Assembly (NCBI RefSeq): GCF_000152905.1
Contig: NZ_CH672417.1
Location: 1-64,000 of the forward strand
Direction: 5' to 3'
DNA: 64,000 bases
Source: Nitrobacter sp. Nb-311A
Lineage (GTDB): Bacteria > Pseudomonadota > Alphaproteobacteria > Rhizobiales > Xanthobacteraceae
The notes under the pieces were generated by a model. The model had not been told where the DNA came from. It searched no databases and was given only the letters and a program-made list of their open reading frames with translations. Of the stretch, positions 47,014 through 55,904 are shown piece by piece. Numbering within the stretch: the stretch's first letter is position 1; every line of letters starts with the position of its first letter. The position numbers and the translations under genes are program-made.

Positions 47014-47065
47014 GACGCGTTTTCTTCACGCGAACCGGTATCCACTTCGCTTGAAAACGCTATAG
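47014..47065 (+). repeat. Dispersed repeat type B plus a related unit
   Basis: GACGCGTTTTCTTCACGCGA, then ACCGGTATCCACTTCGCTTG and AAAACGCTATAG. A related inverted unit follows at about 47060-47114 (GCGCGTATTCCGCACAAGTG … GAATACGCGC). Confidence 0.8.
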
Positions 47066-47217
47066 CGCGTATTCCGCACAAGTGGATACCGGTTTTGCGA
47101 TCAGAATACGCGCAGAATATTGATCGAGAGCATGTTCTCGCGGCTGACCGGATTCCACCTCGCCGAAAGATGCTCTGAGCGAATTGCCTGGACGCGGGCT
47201 CGCCGCGCTCAAGACCG

Positions 47218-47652
47218 CTACTTCATCGTAATGGCGAGGCCGGAGAGATCAGCATTGGCCATCAGGCCGAACTGGCGGCCGGACAGTTCCAGCACCGCGC
47301 CCTTCTGGTTGCTCAGCACGATGGCGCGGGCGCCGCCGCCGATCGCCAGCCCCGCGCCCGCCGCACCGTAAACGCCGGCGACATCGGAAGGCCGGTTGAT
47401 GCGGCTGACTCGGCCGTGCAGCACGGTCTTCGATCCTCCGAACACCAGACCATAATCCAATCCGCCGACCGAGAGCGGATATCGCCGTCCGTGGAAGGTG
47501 AGCGTGCCGCCGCCGCCGGAGGCGCCGATGATCCAGCCGCCCTTGTAGATGGTCAGCGTCACCGCGCCGCTGTCGGCGCTGGCGGCGGTGGACAGGCCGA
47601 AGCAGATGGCCAGTGCGAACAAGGCTGCGCGACACAGCGACGAGGACGACAT
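47218..47652 (-). CDS. DUF1134/EipA-like exported protein
   Basis: A 144-aa protein: signal peptide (LFALAICFGLSTAASAD), then a small beta-rich domain with AVTLTIYKGGWIIGASGGGG, TLTFHGRRYPLSVGGLDYGL, VSRINRPSDVAGVYGAAGAG and LELSGRQFGLMANADLSGLA. It resembles the DUF1134 family, including EipA, needed for cell-envelope integrity in Brucella; the resemblance is moderate and the protein is shorter. The ATG at 47652 is chosen as the start of the signal peptide; an upstream in-frame start would add 41 non-signal residues. Confidence 0.6.
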   Translation of the reverse strand: MSSSSLCRAALFALAICFGLSTAASADSGAVTLTIYKGGWIIGASGGGGTLTFHGRRYPLSVGGLDYGLVFGGSKTVLHGRVSRINRPSDVAGVYGAAGAGLAIGGGARAIVLSNQKGAVLELSGRQFGLMANADLSGLAITMK

Positions 47653-48078
47653 GCAAAAGTCTCCTGGCACGAGAGTGCGGGATGCGATTCGGGACGGCCG
47701 CGAGCGTAAGGGTCGGCCGCGGCGGGTGCAATCCGCTCCAAAGCGGCCGTCCGCGAACAAGCCGGTCGCGAACAAGATCTCTCTGGCGGCCGAGACTGCT
47801 CTGTTCGCGGGCTAACGGCGAATCGATTCCGCGGGGGCATATCGCAACTGACAGGTGCGACTGCCGGAAATCACAATTCGCGTTAATATCATTTCTGATT
47901 TAACACTCAACTGTTACGTGCATTTTAGGCACGCAACGCGCCGTTTCGTGTGGATTTATGAGCCATCCCGACGATTCAGGATTGTTAATGATCTGGTAAC
48001 CATATCATTACAGCCTTATCGCGGGATGGGGGTCTCAATCCGTCGGCTGGGACGCGAGCCGTGCTTCGGGAGGGACCG
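47653..48078. other. Gene-free stretch upstream of the Fis-type gene
   Basis: No supported gene. The right half is AT-richer (around 47870-48000) and probably holds divergent promoters; no consensus was clear. Confidence 0.4.
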
Positions 48079-48333
48079 ATGAACCAGGAATTCCAGAACC
48101 GCGATCAGGGTACGATACAGGATCAGGCTGCGCTCACGCCCGACGCAGTCATTCCGCTGCTGGTCGGCTCTACCGTCAACGACGTCGAACGGGAGCTCGT
48201 GCTGCAAACGCTGGCGCGTTGCGACGGCAATCGTACCCGCGCGGCAAGGCTCCTGGGCGTATCGGTGCGTACGCTGCGCAACAAGATACGGCAGTACACG
48301 ACCATGGGACTCGATGTGCCCGATCACGACTAG
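48079..48333 (+). CDS. Stand-alone Fis-type (NtrC C-terminal) DNA-binding protein
   Basis: An 84-aa protein. The C-terminal half is the Fis/HTH_8 helix-turn-helix found at the end of NtrC-type activators: VNDVERELVLQTLARCDGNR then TRAARLLGVSVRTLRNKIRQ. There is no AAA+ or receiver domain, so it cannot itself activate sigma-54 polymerase and probably acts as a nucleoid-like or repressor protein, or is the left-over of a longer regulator. The start MNQEF at 48079 is preferred to one 18 bp upstream because of AGGGACC before it. Stand-alone. Confidence 0.82.
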   Translation: MNQEFQNRDQGTIQDQAALTPDAVIPLLVGSTVNDVERELVLQTLARCDGNRTRAARLLGVSVRTLRNKIRQYTTMGLDVPDHD

Positions 48334-48495
48334 CGCGTGTTTCTCAAACGATGTCTGTCTGTTTGCGGGCACCGTACCAAATCGAACTTTCGGGAGACAC
48401 CGGCTTGCCGTTGCGCGCGCGCCCACCTATGAACGGAACATCACGTTCAGTTCTCGCGCACGCCCAGCCTGCGCTTCGACCAGGCGCCTATTTTC

Positions 48496-50589
48496 ATGAC
48501 ATCATCACCTACACTTCCGAAAGCCGACCGCCGCTTACACAAGTATACGCACCACGGCATCACCCTGACGGACGACTACGCCTGGCTGAGAGATGCGAAC
48601 TGGCAGCAGGTGCTTCGCGAACCTTCACTACTTGCGCCTGACATCCGCGCCCACCTTGAGGCAGAGAACGCCTATTCGAACGCCGTGCTGGCGCAGACCG
48701 GGCCGTTGCAAAAACAGCTCGTCTCCGAAATGCGCGGCCGCATCAAAGAGGACGATTCCACGGTCCCCTCCCCCGACGGACCCTTTGCCTATTTCTCGAA
48801 GTACCGGGAGGGCGGCCAGCACCGGATGATCGGCCGGCAACCGCGCCACGGCGGCGACGCCCGTTTTCTCATCGACGGCGATGCGCTTGCGGAAAACAAA
48901 AAGTTTTTTCAGCTTGGCGACGCTCATCATTCTCCGGATCATCGACTGGAGGCGTGGAGCGCCGACGATCGCGGCTCGGAATATTTTACGATCCGTATCC
49001 GCGACTGGGACAGCGGCGCCGACCTCGCAGATGTAATCGAGGAGACCGACGGCGGCGTGGTATGGAGCGCGGACTCACGCGCGTTCTATTATGTCAAGCT
49101 CGACGACAACCATCGTCCGATGCAGGTCTATCGCCACCGGCTCGGCACGGCTCAGGCCGATGACACGCTCGTTTATGAAGAACAGGACATCGGCTGGTTC
49201 ACGCATATTCATGAGAGCGCCAGCGGCCGCTTCTGCGTGATCGCCGGCGGCGATCATGAAACATCCGAACAGCGGCTGATCGATCTCGCCGCGCCCCAGG
49301 CGGCGCCGCGCCTGATCGCGCCGCGCGAGGACGGCGTGCAGTATTCCGTCGCCGATCGCGGCGACGAACTGTTCATCCTCACAAATGCCGACGGCGCGAT
49401 CGACTTCAAGATCATGACAGCGCCGCTGGCGGCACCCGAGCGCGCGAACTGGCGCGATCTGATCCCGTACCGGCCCGGCACCTATGTGATCGACTTTGAA
49501 CTTTATTCCGGTCACATGGCGCGACTCGAACGCGCCAATGCGCTGCCGTCGATCATCATCCGCGATCTGGCGACCGGCGATGAGCACGCAATCGCCTTCG
49601 ACGAGGCCGCCTATTCGCTCGACACCCATGGCGGCTACGAGTTCGACACCACGACTCTTCGTTTCAGCTATTCGTCGATGACGACACCGAACGAAGTGTT
49701 CGATTACGACATGGCGAGCCGCTCCCGCACCTTACGCAAGCGCCAGGAGATTCCGTCAGGGCATGATTCCGCGAACTATGTCACCACCCGCATCATGGCG
49801 AAGGCGGACGATGGCGCCGAGGTGCCGGTCTCGATCCTGCATCGCAAGGACTTCGCGCGGGACGGCCGTGCGCCGCTGCTGCTCTACGGCTACGGATCCT
49901 ACGGTCACGCCATGCCGGCCTCGTTCTCGGCCAACCGGCTATCGCTGGTCGATCGCGGTTTCGCCTATGCGATCGCGCATATCCGCGGCGGCGCGGATAA
50001 GGGCTGGGGCTGGTATCTCGACGGCAAGCGCGAGAAAAAAACCAACAGCTTCGACGATTTCGCCGCCTGTGCCCGCGCGCTGATCGCGGCGAACTACACC
50101 TCAGCTAAAAGGATCGTCGGCCACGGCGGTAGCGCCGGGGGCATGTTGATGGGTGCAGTCGCCAACCGCGCGGGCGAATTGTTCGCCGGCCTCGTCGCGG
50201 AAGTGCCGTTCGTCGACGTACTCAACACCATGCTTGACGACACGCTGCCGCTGACCCCGCCGGAATGGCCGGAATGGGGCAACCCGATCGTGAGCGAGGA
50301 GGATTTCCGCACCATCCTGTCCTATTCGCCCTACGAGAACGTCGCGGCGAAAGACTATCCGGCGATCCTCGCCATGGGCGGGCTGACCGATCCGCGCGTC
50401 ACCTATTGGGAGCCGGCGAAATGGATCGCGCGGCTGCGCGCCACCATGACGTCAGGCGGCCCCGTCCTGCTGCGGACCAATATGGGCGCGGGGCACGGCG
50501 GCGCATCCGGCCGATTCAACCGGCTCGACGAGGTCGCACTCGCCTATGCCTTCGCTCTGTGGGCTGTGAACCGTGATCAGGCTGGCTAG
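48496..50589 (+). CDS. ptrB: Oligopeptidase B (S9 family)
   Basis: A 697-aa serine peptidase that cleaves short peptides after Lys/Arg. The seven-bladed propeller occupies about 75-400, with DDYAWLRDANWQQVLREPSL near the N-terminus. The alpha/beta hydrolase domain holds the triad: Ser in VGHGGSAGGMLMGAVANRAG, Asp in a loop after LAMGGLTDPRVTYWEPAKW, and His in TNMGAGHGGASGRF. LYGYGSYGHAMPASFSANRL is the family signature. Probably cytoplasmic. Its TAG stop (50587-50589) is part of a dispersed repeat. Confidence 0.95.
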   Translation: MTSSPTLPKADRRLHKYTHHGITLTDDYAWLRDANWQQVLREPSLLAPDIRAHLEAENAYSNAVLAQTGPLQKQLVSEMRGRIKEDDSTVPSPDGPFAYFSKYREGGQHRMIGRQPRHGGDARFLIDGDALAENKKFFQLGDAHHSPDHRLEAWSADDRGSEYFTIRIRDWDSGADLADVIEETDGGVVWSADSRAFYYVKLDDNHRPMQVYRHRLGTAQADDTLVYEEQDIGWFTHIHESASGRFCVIAGGDHETSEQRLIDLAAPQAAPRLIAPREDGVQYSVADRGDELFILTNADGAIDFKIMTAPLAAPERANWRDLIPYRPGTYVIDFELYSGHMARLERANALPSIIIRDLATGDEHAIAFDEAAYSLDTHGGYEFDTTTLRFSYSSMTTPNEVFDYDMASRSRTLRKRQEIPSGHDSANYVTTRIMAKADDGAEVPVSILHRKDFARDGRAPLLLYGYGSYGHAMPASFSANRLSLVDRGFAYAIAHIRGGADKGWGWYLDGKREKKTNSFDDFAACARALIAANYTSAKRIVGHGGSAGGMLMGAVANRAGELFAGLVAEVPFVDVLNTMLDDTLPLTPPEWPEWGNPIVSEEDFRTILSYSPYENVAAKDYPAILAMGGLTDPRVTYWEPAKWIARLRATMTSGGPVLLRTNMGAGHGGASGRFNRLDEVALAYAFALWAVNRDQAG

Positions 50590-50706
50590 AGCATGATTCC
50601 GACCCGAAGGGCCGCGCCAGCGCAAAGTGGAAACCAGTTTTCGGAAAAGATCGTGCTCAAACAAAAAGATAAGCGACAAGTCTGATTCAACGCAGTTGAA
50701 ACAGAC
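50586..50706 (-). repeat. Dispersed repeat type A, long form (inverted)
   Basis: CTAGAGCATGATTCCGACCC opens it (with the GC-rich insertion GAAGGGCCGCGCCAGCGCAA) and CAACGCAGTTGAAACAGACT closes it. TAG at 50587-50589 is the ptrB stop. Confidence 0.85.
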
Positions 50707-50763
50707 TCTCTAGAGTCTTTCACCGCTTCACGGACACAGTAAAAGACTCTGGCTTTTTGATTT

Positions 50764-50814
50764 GACGCGTTTTCTCCACGCGAACCGGTGTCCGCTTCGC
50801 TCGAAAACGCTATA
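50764..50814 (+). repeat. Dispersed repeat type B
   Basis: GACGCGTTTTCTCCACGCGA, then ACCGGTGTCCGCTTCGCTCG and AAAACGCTATAGC. Together with the type A copy before it and the inverted copy after it, it fills the gap between ptrB and bfr. Confidence 0.8.
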
Positions 50815-50840
50815 GCCAGGCAGACGCACGATTATCCGAT

Positions 50841-50920
50841 AGAGCGTTTTCGAGCACGGCATGTCCCCAGGTCCGACCCGAGGATGGAGACCGGTTCGCG
50901 TGAAAAAACCGCGTCAAATC
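50841..50920 (-). repeat. Inverted type B repeat
   Basis: AGAGCGTTTTCGAGCACGGC … GGAGACCGGTTCGCGTGAAA … GCGTCAAATC. It faces the unit at 50764, so the two could pair as a large hairpin. Confidence 0.75.
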
Positions 50921-51035
50921 AAATCATAGAGCTATGCTTCTGGTTCCATCAGGAGCGGAAAGGCTGATAGCGCATAGAAGCGAGAAAGCCAGCGCGCAGT
51001 GACGCCGGCTTTTTCGTTGGAGAATCGATTGAGGG

Positions 51036-51518
51036 TCAGTCGTGATCCATTTCGCCGATATGCTTCTGCGAATAAAGCTCGACCCCGATCTTCTTGATGA
51101 GATCGATCTGGGTTTCGAGGAAGTCGATATGGCTTTCCTCGTCCTTCATCAGGCTCTCGAAGATATCGCGGGTGACGTAATCCTTCACGGCGTGGCAATG
51201 CGTGGCCGCCTCTTCGTACAGAGCACGCGCCGAATATTCCGCCTTGAGATCGCAATCCATCACTTCGCCGACGTTCTGGCCAATGTGCAGGGGATCGAGC
51301 ACCTGCATGTTCGGGAAGCCGTCAAGGAAGATGATCCGGTCGATCAACTTGTCGGCATGCTCCATTTCCTCGATGGACTCCGCGCGCCATTTCTTCGCGA
51401 GATCTTTGATGCCCCAATTATCCAGCAGCCGGTAATGCAACCAGTACTGGTTGACCGCCGTTAATTCGTGGCGGAGCGCTTTGTTGAGATAATCAATAAC
51501 CTTCGGGTCGCCCTTCAT
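51036..51518 (-). CDS. bfr: Bacterioferritin
   Basis: A 160-aa heme-containing ferritin (24-mer) that stores iron. Key residues are the axial heme Met in [14 protein letters not shown] (Met52 type) and the di-iron ligands in [40 protein letters not shown] and [16 protein letters not shown]. Full length. It lies downstream of bfd on the same strand, with an Irr-type iron box between them, so iron controls it. Confidence 0.97.
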   Translation of the reverse strand: MKGDPKVIDYLNKALRHELTAVNQYWLHYRLLDNWGIKDLAKKWRAESIEEMEHADKLIDRIIFLDGFPNMQVLDPLHIGQNVGEVMDCDLKAEYSARALYEEAATHCHAVKDYVTRDIFESLMKDEESHIDFLETQIDLIKKIGVELYSQKHIGEMDHD

Positions 51519-51581
51519 GGAACAGCTCCTGCTCTGATTTTTTTGATGCTAAAGACGGGCCATCGGGCCTGCCGAATCCAA

Positions 51582-51598
51582 TTTAGAATACTTCTAAA
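51582..51598 (-). promoter_or_regulatory. Irr (ICE) iron-control box upstream of bfr
   Basis: TTTAGAA-TAC-TTCTAAA is a perfect 7-3-7 inverted repeat and fits the iron control element bound by Irr in Rhizobiales. It lies 64 bp before the bfr start. Irr represses bfr-type genes when heme or iron is low. Confidence 0.85.
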
Positions 51599-51678
51599 TC
51601 AGATTTGGCCGCACGACAACCCCCCAAGAAGGCAGGGCAGCTATCTGCTCTTAAAATGAGGAGAGAAGCGCGAAATCG

Positions 51679-51936
51679 TCAAACGCCGATTTCGACCTGA
51701 CCGGACTCAACTTTTGAATGTATCACGGAATGAGGACAACCTTCGCAGCACTGTCGGGCGCAGGCTCCCAACGCTTCCTTAATGATGGTCTTGATGGTGC
51801 GGGCGCATCGGCCACATTCCGCGCTACACCCGAGACATCCGTAAACCTGTTTGGGCGAACGCCGCAGGTCGTCTGTTGAGGTCACCGCAGAGCGGACATC
51901 GTGATCGGTCAACACGTTACAAGAACAAACGATCAT
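51679..51936 (-). CDS. bfd: Bacterioferritin-associated ferredoxin
   Basis: An 85-aa [2Fe-2S] protein that releases iron from bacterioferritin. The four cysteines are in MIVCSCNVLTDHDVRSAV and VYGCLGCSAECGRCARTIKT (C-x-C and C-x2-C spacing of the BFD family). The ATG at 51936 is chosen because the protein typically begins MIVCSCN. It precedes bfr with about 160 bp between, in the same direction. Confidence 0.93.
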   Translation of the reverse strand: MIVCSCNVLTDHDVRSAVTSTDDLRRSPKQVYGCLGCSAECGRCARTIKTIIKEALGACARQCCEGCPHSVIHSKVESGQVEIGV

Positions 51937-52227
51937 GAAAACGAAACCCAATTGGCATACCCTGACATGGCCGGAATATTGTTGGACCGGCCCGTGAAAG
52001 GCAAAGGGAAAACCCGCTATTTCAAGCTATTCCAAATTGATCGAAAATCCGGCGTGACGGCACGTACGAGAATTCCCATAACGTCTTGATATTCATCATT
52101 TAATCGCCACACTCAGGCCCGCATCATGGCAGGATTCAGTCGCTTCGTTCATTGATCGTTCAAAACGGCTGTGGAATTCTTTGTTCCACGGGACTGCATG
52201 GTATCGATTGATGAATGAGGTGACGCC

Positions 52228-52545
52228 GTGAAGAGAACATTGATGGCATTGACGACGATTGCCATGGTCACCGCGGTGGCCGCGCCTCAAGCAGCGGAAG
52301 CGCGCGGCGGCGGCGTCGCGGCAGGGATCGCCGGCGGCTTGATCGGCGGCGCCATCATCGGCGGCGCGCTCGCAGCTCCAGGTTATTATGGGCCGGGATA
52401 TTACGGTTACGGTCCGGGATACTATGGAGCCGGCTACGGCTATTACGGTCCGGGATACGTCGCAACCCCCGGCTGCTACTGGCAAAGGCAGCGTTTTTGG
52501 GATGGCTTCGGCTGGCGGCTCCGGAACATCCGGGTGTGCGGCTGA
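52228..52545 (+). CDS. Small exported Gly/Tyr-rich protein (paralog 1)
   Basis: A 105-aa secreted protein: signal peptide ending EARG, then a glycine-zipper stretch (GGGVAAGIAGGLIGGAIIGG), a PGYYG-type repeat (GYYGPGYYGYGPGYYGAGYG) and a C-terminal RQRFWDGFGWRLRNIRVCG. The start is a GTG at 52228 preceded by GAGGTG. Shares signal type, glycine zipper and ending with the next gene. Function unknown; the glycine zipper suggests insertion into the outer membrane. Confidence 0.8.
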   Translation: MKRTLMALTTIAMVTAVAAPQAAEARGGGVAAGIAGGLIGGAIIGGALAAPGYYGPGYYGYGPGYYGAGYGYYGPGYVATPGCYWQRQRFWDGFGWRLRNIRVCG

Positions 52546-52600
52546 TCCAGTCCGTCATGCCTCCGGCTCACACCGGGTTGTTTTCCGGAGTGACGCGCGT

Positions 52601-52627
52601 GGCCTGAAAAAGCCGCTTTTTCACGCG
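52601..52627 (+). terminator. Hairpin after the first small exported gene
   Basis: TGAAAAAG, CCG, CTTTTTCA within CGCGTGGCC…ACGCG: an 8-bp AT-rich stem. Possible terminator; no T-run beyond it. Confidence 0.4.
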
Positions 52628-52746
52628 ACCGACCTGCAAAGGTTTATGTCAAGCTGACCTGGTAAGATGCCGGGCTGAACGACGGCATCGTGAGTAACCT
52701 TGAACCCGGCGCCGACCGCGGCGCTACCCTCAGGAGAGATTCCAAG

Positions 52747-53049
52747 ATGAAGAAAACAGTTTTTGCCATCCTCGCGGCTGCGACGGTTGCGACCGGTTCT
52801 GTAGCGACCGCTCCGCAGGCAGAGGCTCGCGGAGGAGCGGTGGCAGCCGGCGTTCTCGGCGGTCTGGCGGCTGGCGCCATCATCGGCGGTGCAATCGCGA
52901 ACAGCCCGCCGGCGTACGCCGTGCCGGCTCCGGTCTACGCCGCACCTCCCCCGGCCTATGTCGGCGGTCCACCGCCATGCCGCATGATCCGAGAGAGGTT
53001 CTGGGACGGGTATGGCTGGCGTTTCCGTCGCGTTGAGGTATGCGACTGA
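52747..53049 (+). CDS. Small exported protein (paralog 2)
   Basis: A 100-aa secreted protein: MKKTVFAILAAATVATGSVA signal, then glycine zipper (GGAVAAGVLGGLAAGAIIGG), a Pro/Ala/Tyr stretch and C-terminal IRERFWDGYGWRFRRVEVCD. The last 20 residues match paralog 1 closely (RFWDG-GWR-R-V-C), including the single Cys. Ribosome site CAGGAGAG. The pair arose by tandem duplication. Followed by a strong terminator. Confidence 0.82.
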   Translation: MKKTVFAILAAATVATGSVATAPQAEARGGAVAAGVLGGLAAGAIIGGAIANSPPAYAVPAPVYAAPPPAYVGGPPPCRMIRERFWDGYGWRFRRVEVCD

Positions 53050-53080
53050 TCCGATCGTTCCGAAAATCCAAACCGGGAGA

Positions 53081-53102
53081 CCCGGCCGCAGGCCGGGTTT
53101 TT
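53081..53102 (+). terminator. Rho-independent terminator
   Basis: CCCGGCC, GCA, GGCCGGG, then TTTTT. A textbook terminator 32 bp after paralog 2. Confidence 0.9.
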
Positions 53103-53119
53103 GTCGCGGAGCGACGATT

Positions 53120-54382
53120 TCAGCGTCCCGCATCATCCATCGCGCGCAGCACCACCTCACTGGGCCAGCAGTCCACCTTGAGGCCAGCCGACTTCTGATA
53201 GGCGCCGAGCGCCGCGCGCGTCAGCATCCCAGCCTTGCCGTCGATCTTGTCCTTGTACAAACCGAGCCGCGTCAAATGGCGCTGCATCGCCTCGACGTCC
53301 CGGCTGCGGAGCTGCGTCGAGGCGGACCACGATGTCGCGAAAGGCAACGGGCTGGTCATGCGGTCTGCAAGATGGCCGACGAACAGGACATACAGATCTG
53401 AGAAATTGTATTCCTTGATGACGAAGTAGTTCTTCGTGGTCAGGAACGACGGGCCGTAGCTGCCTTCCGGTTGCAGTAGCGACGCCAACTGTTCCCGCTC
53501 AACCGCAGTCAGCTTTTGTCCACGCACAGGCGAGAAACCTTCGCGCAGCCATTCCTTGATGGGCTTCCTCACCTCGGGCACGCCCTCCGTGCAATCGGCA
53601 TGTGCCGGCGCGCGCACCTCGTAGGCCCAGCGCAGTCCCGGCTGCCAGCCCTTGTTGACGAGCTGCTGCGCGGCCGAGGCCAGCGCATCCGGCACCGAGG
53701 ACCAGATGTCGATGCGTCCATCGCCATCGAAATCGACGCCGTGCTTGGCGAGCTCGGACGGCAGGAATTGAGTCAGCCCCGTGGCCCCGCCCCACGACGC
53801 ACGAAAATTCTTGCGCGAAACCGCACCGCGCTGCAGCAACAGCAGCCCTTCGATGAACTCTTTACGGTACTGGTCCTTGCGGCGGCCGACATAAGCCTGG
53901 GTCGCCAGCACGCGTAGCGCGTCATAAGGCAGCGTGTAGCGACCGTAATCGGTTTCGCGGCCCCAGATCGCAAGGATGATCGTAGCGGGTACGCCGAAGC
54001 GCCTTTCGATCTCGTTCAATGTCGATTGGTTTTTCCGCATCAGCCGCTGCCCTTCAGCCGCCAGCCGCGCGATACTGCTCTCCTTGAGATAATCCGCCGG
54101 CACCTGAACGAATTCCGCCTGCGACGGCGCACCGGTCGCGGGCCGGCCGGGCAGGATAAGGTCGGGCAGCTTGTAGTCCGGCGCGAGTCCGGCTGTGAGG
54201 GAGTCGAACGTCGCGCGCGAAACGCCCGCCTGCTGCGCCTCGGGCCAGATCGAGGCGATGAAACGCGTGAAGCCGTCGTCCGCCGCATGCACCGGCGGCG
54301 GCGCTTCTCCGAGGGCGAGCGCCAACAGGATCACGACCGCGATCCACGATCGTCGCAGGATGTCCGCGGCGGTTGTCGCCAT
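53120..54382 (-). CDS. MltB-type lytic transglycosylase with peptidoglycan-binding domain
   Basis: About 420 aa from the ATG at 54382 (an upstream in-frame start overlaps the preceding gene). Signal peptide (WIAVVILLALALGEAPPPVH), then SLT_2 catalytic domain with Glu in ILAIWGRETDYGRYTLPYDA and LTQFLPSELAKHGVDFDGDG, and a C-terminal peptidoglycan-binding domain (MQRHLTRLGLYKDKIDGKAG). It is the longer relative of the gene at 8809-9627 and likely to be wall-anchored. The start codon is directly after the TAG of the UPF0114 gene, so the two form an operon. Confidence 0.92.
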   Translation of the reverse strand: MATTAADILRRSWIAVVILLALALGEAPPPVHAADDGFTRFIASIWPEAQQAGVSRATFDSLTAGLAPDYKLPDLILPGRPATGAPSQAEFVQVPADYLKESSIARLAAEGQRLMRKNQSTLNEIERRFGVPATIILAIWGRETDYGRYTLPYDALRVLATQAYVGRRKDQYRKEFIEGLLLLQRGAVSRKNFRASWGGATGLTQFLPSELAKHGVDFDGDGRIDIWSSVPDALASAAQQLVNKGWQPGLRWAYEVRAPAHADCTEGVPEVRKPIKEWLREGFSPVRGQKLTAVEREQLASLLQPEGSYGPSFLTTKNYFVIKEYNFSDLYVLFVGHLADRMTSPLPFATSWSASTQLRSRDVEAMQRHLTRLGLYKDKIDGKAGMLTRAALGAYQKSAGLKVDCWPSEVVLRAMDDAGR

Positions 54383-54383
54383 G

Positions 54384-54971
54384 CTAATGGCTCGCCTCGC
54401 CGTTCGATCCGTTACCTTCATTCACGATACGGTCCGCAAGCGCAATGCCGATTGCCGAAAAGATAAATACGACATGGATGATGGTCTGCCACATCACACC
54501 GGTTTGCGTATAATTCATGGCGCGCTCGGTCCCAAGGTTTCCAGCCGCGATGAAAGTCCGCAAGAGATGGATCGATGAGATGCCGATGATCGCCATCGCG
54601 AGCTTGATCTTGAGAACGCTGGCGTTGACATGGCCTAACCACTCCGGCTCGTCGGGATGGCCTTTGAGGTTGAGCCGCGACACGAAGGTCTCGTAGCCGC
54701 CGACAATGACCATCACGAGAAGGTTCGAGATCATCACCACATCGATGAGGCCGAGCACCACCAGCATGATCTGCTGTTCGGAAAAGTCGAAAGAGTGTCC
54801 GATGAGATGCCACAGCTCCTTCAGAAACAGGATCACATAGACTCCCTGGGCGATGATCAGGCCAATATAAAGCGGAAGCTGAAGCCAGCGCGAGGAAAAG
54901 ATCAACATCGGCAGCGGGCGAAGGGCAGTGAAGGCAGCCTTCGGGCCCGGAGATTCAGGCATCGGGGACAT
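54384..54971 (-). CDS. UPF0114/YqhA-family membrane protein
   Basis: A 195-aa protein with four membrane helices (about 30-48, 70-90, 125-143, 155-175) and UPF0114 landmarks: [60 protein letters not shown] and [20 protein letters not shown]. Family function is unknown; the N-terminal [16 protein letters not shown] is soluble. It is followed without gap by the MltB-type gene and shares its transcript. The ATG at 54971 is chosen over an upstream in-frame start. Confidence 0.85.
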   Translation of the reverse strand: MSPMPESPGPKAAFTALRPLPMLIFSSRWLQLPLYIGLIIAQGVYVILFLKELWHLIGHSFDFSEQQIMLVVLGLIDVVMISNLLVMVIVGGYETFVSRLNLKGHPDEPEWLGHVNASVLKIKLAMAIIGISSIHLLRTFIAAGNLGTERAMNYTQTGVMWQTIIHVVFIFSAIGIALADRIVNEGNGSNGEASH

Positions 54972-55092
54972 TACGGGTCTCGTCGTGACGGGAGAGCTTT
55001 TTATTCGATTCCCTGTGACGGAATCGAGACGTCCGACCGCGACAAAATGCAACGCGGAGCAAGGCGGCATAGCTCGCCAAACGCCTCACCAA

Positions 55093-55863
55093 TTATCTGA
55101 TCGCCACGACGAAAAAACGCGGGAAACGCAACAGCACCTTGCCGTCCGCCTGCGTCGGATAGGCCGCGGCGATGCGCGCGGTATATTCGCGCAGGAACTC
55201 TTTCCTTTCCGTCGGCTCCAGCGGACTTAGGAAGGGCCGCAATCCAGTCCCCTTGACCCATTCGACGATTGCCGCGGTGTCCTCAAGGACGTGATTATAA
55301 ATGGTGTGCCAGATCTCGATGCGTTCGCACAACGGCCGCAATGCGTCGTAGTAAGCTCCGGGCCGCGCCAGCAGGTCTTTCGCTCGCGCGGCGTCCGCAA
55401 GTCTTTCTCGCCACGGTCCCGAATGAGCCACCTCGCGCATCATCACATGACTTGGCTCATCGACATTGTCCGGCATCTGCACCGCCAGCACACCGCCTGA
55501 CGGAAGCGCGCTCAACAGTCGCTGCAACTGGCGCAGATGATCCGGCACCCACTGGAAGATCGCATTGGCGAACAGCAGGTCGGTATCCGCCGGCGGAACC
55601 CAATGCGCGACGTTGGTTTCGATAAATGTGTGCCGGGGCAGCCGCTCGCGGGCCTGCCGCAGCATGTCGGCGGATGTATCGATCCCGATGACCTCGGTCC
55701 GCGGCCAGCGCTCGACCAGCAATTCGGTGGAATTACCGGGACCGCAGCCGATATCGACGGCCTTTCGCGGCGCGCCAAGTGGAACCTGCGCTAGCAGATC
55801 GCGGGACGGCCGAGTACGCTCGTCCTCGAACTTCAGATATTGCTGGGCGCTCCAATCGTCCAT
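55093..55863 (-). CDS. tam: Trans-aconitate 2-methyltransferase
   Basis: A 256-aa SAM-dependent methyltransferase that neutralises trans-aconitate, a spontaneous by-product of aconitase. Family start [23 protein letters not shown]-binding [20 protein letters not shown] and [20 protein letters not shown]; then [20 protein letters not shown] and [18 protein letters not shown]. Full length. Its ATG lies 42 bp from the stop of the AI-2E family gene upstream on the same strand. Confidence 0.93.
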   Translation of the reverse strand: MDDWSAQQYLKFEDERTRPSRDLLAQVPLGAPRKAVDIGCGPGNSTELLVERWPRTEVIGIDTSADMLRQARERLPRHTFIETNVAHWVPPADTDLLFANAIFQWVPDHLRQLQRLLSALPSGGVLAVQMPDNVDEPSHVMMREVAHSGPWRERLADAARAKDLLARPGAYYDALRPLCERIEIWHTIYNHVLEDTAAIVEWVKGTGLRPFLSPLEPTERKEFLREYTARIAAAYPTQADGKVLLRFPRFFVVAIR

Positions 55864-55904
55864 CGCGTCTACACGTCTCCTTCGACATCAACCCGGCGCG
55901 TTGA

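Noticed and set aside
52020-52036. Irr-like box upstream of bfd (TTTCAAGCTATTCCAAA)
   Set aside because: Four mismatches to the inverted repeat; treated as background beside the perfect box at 51582.
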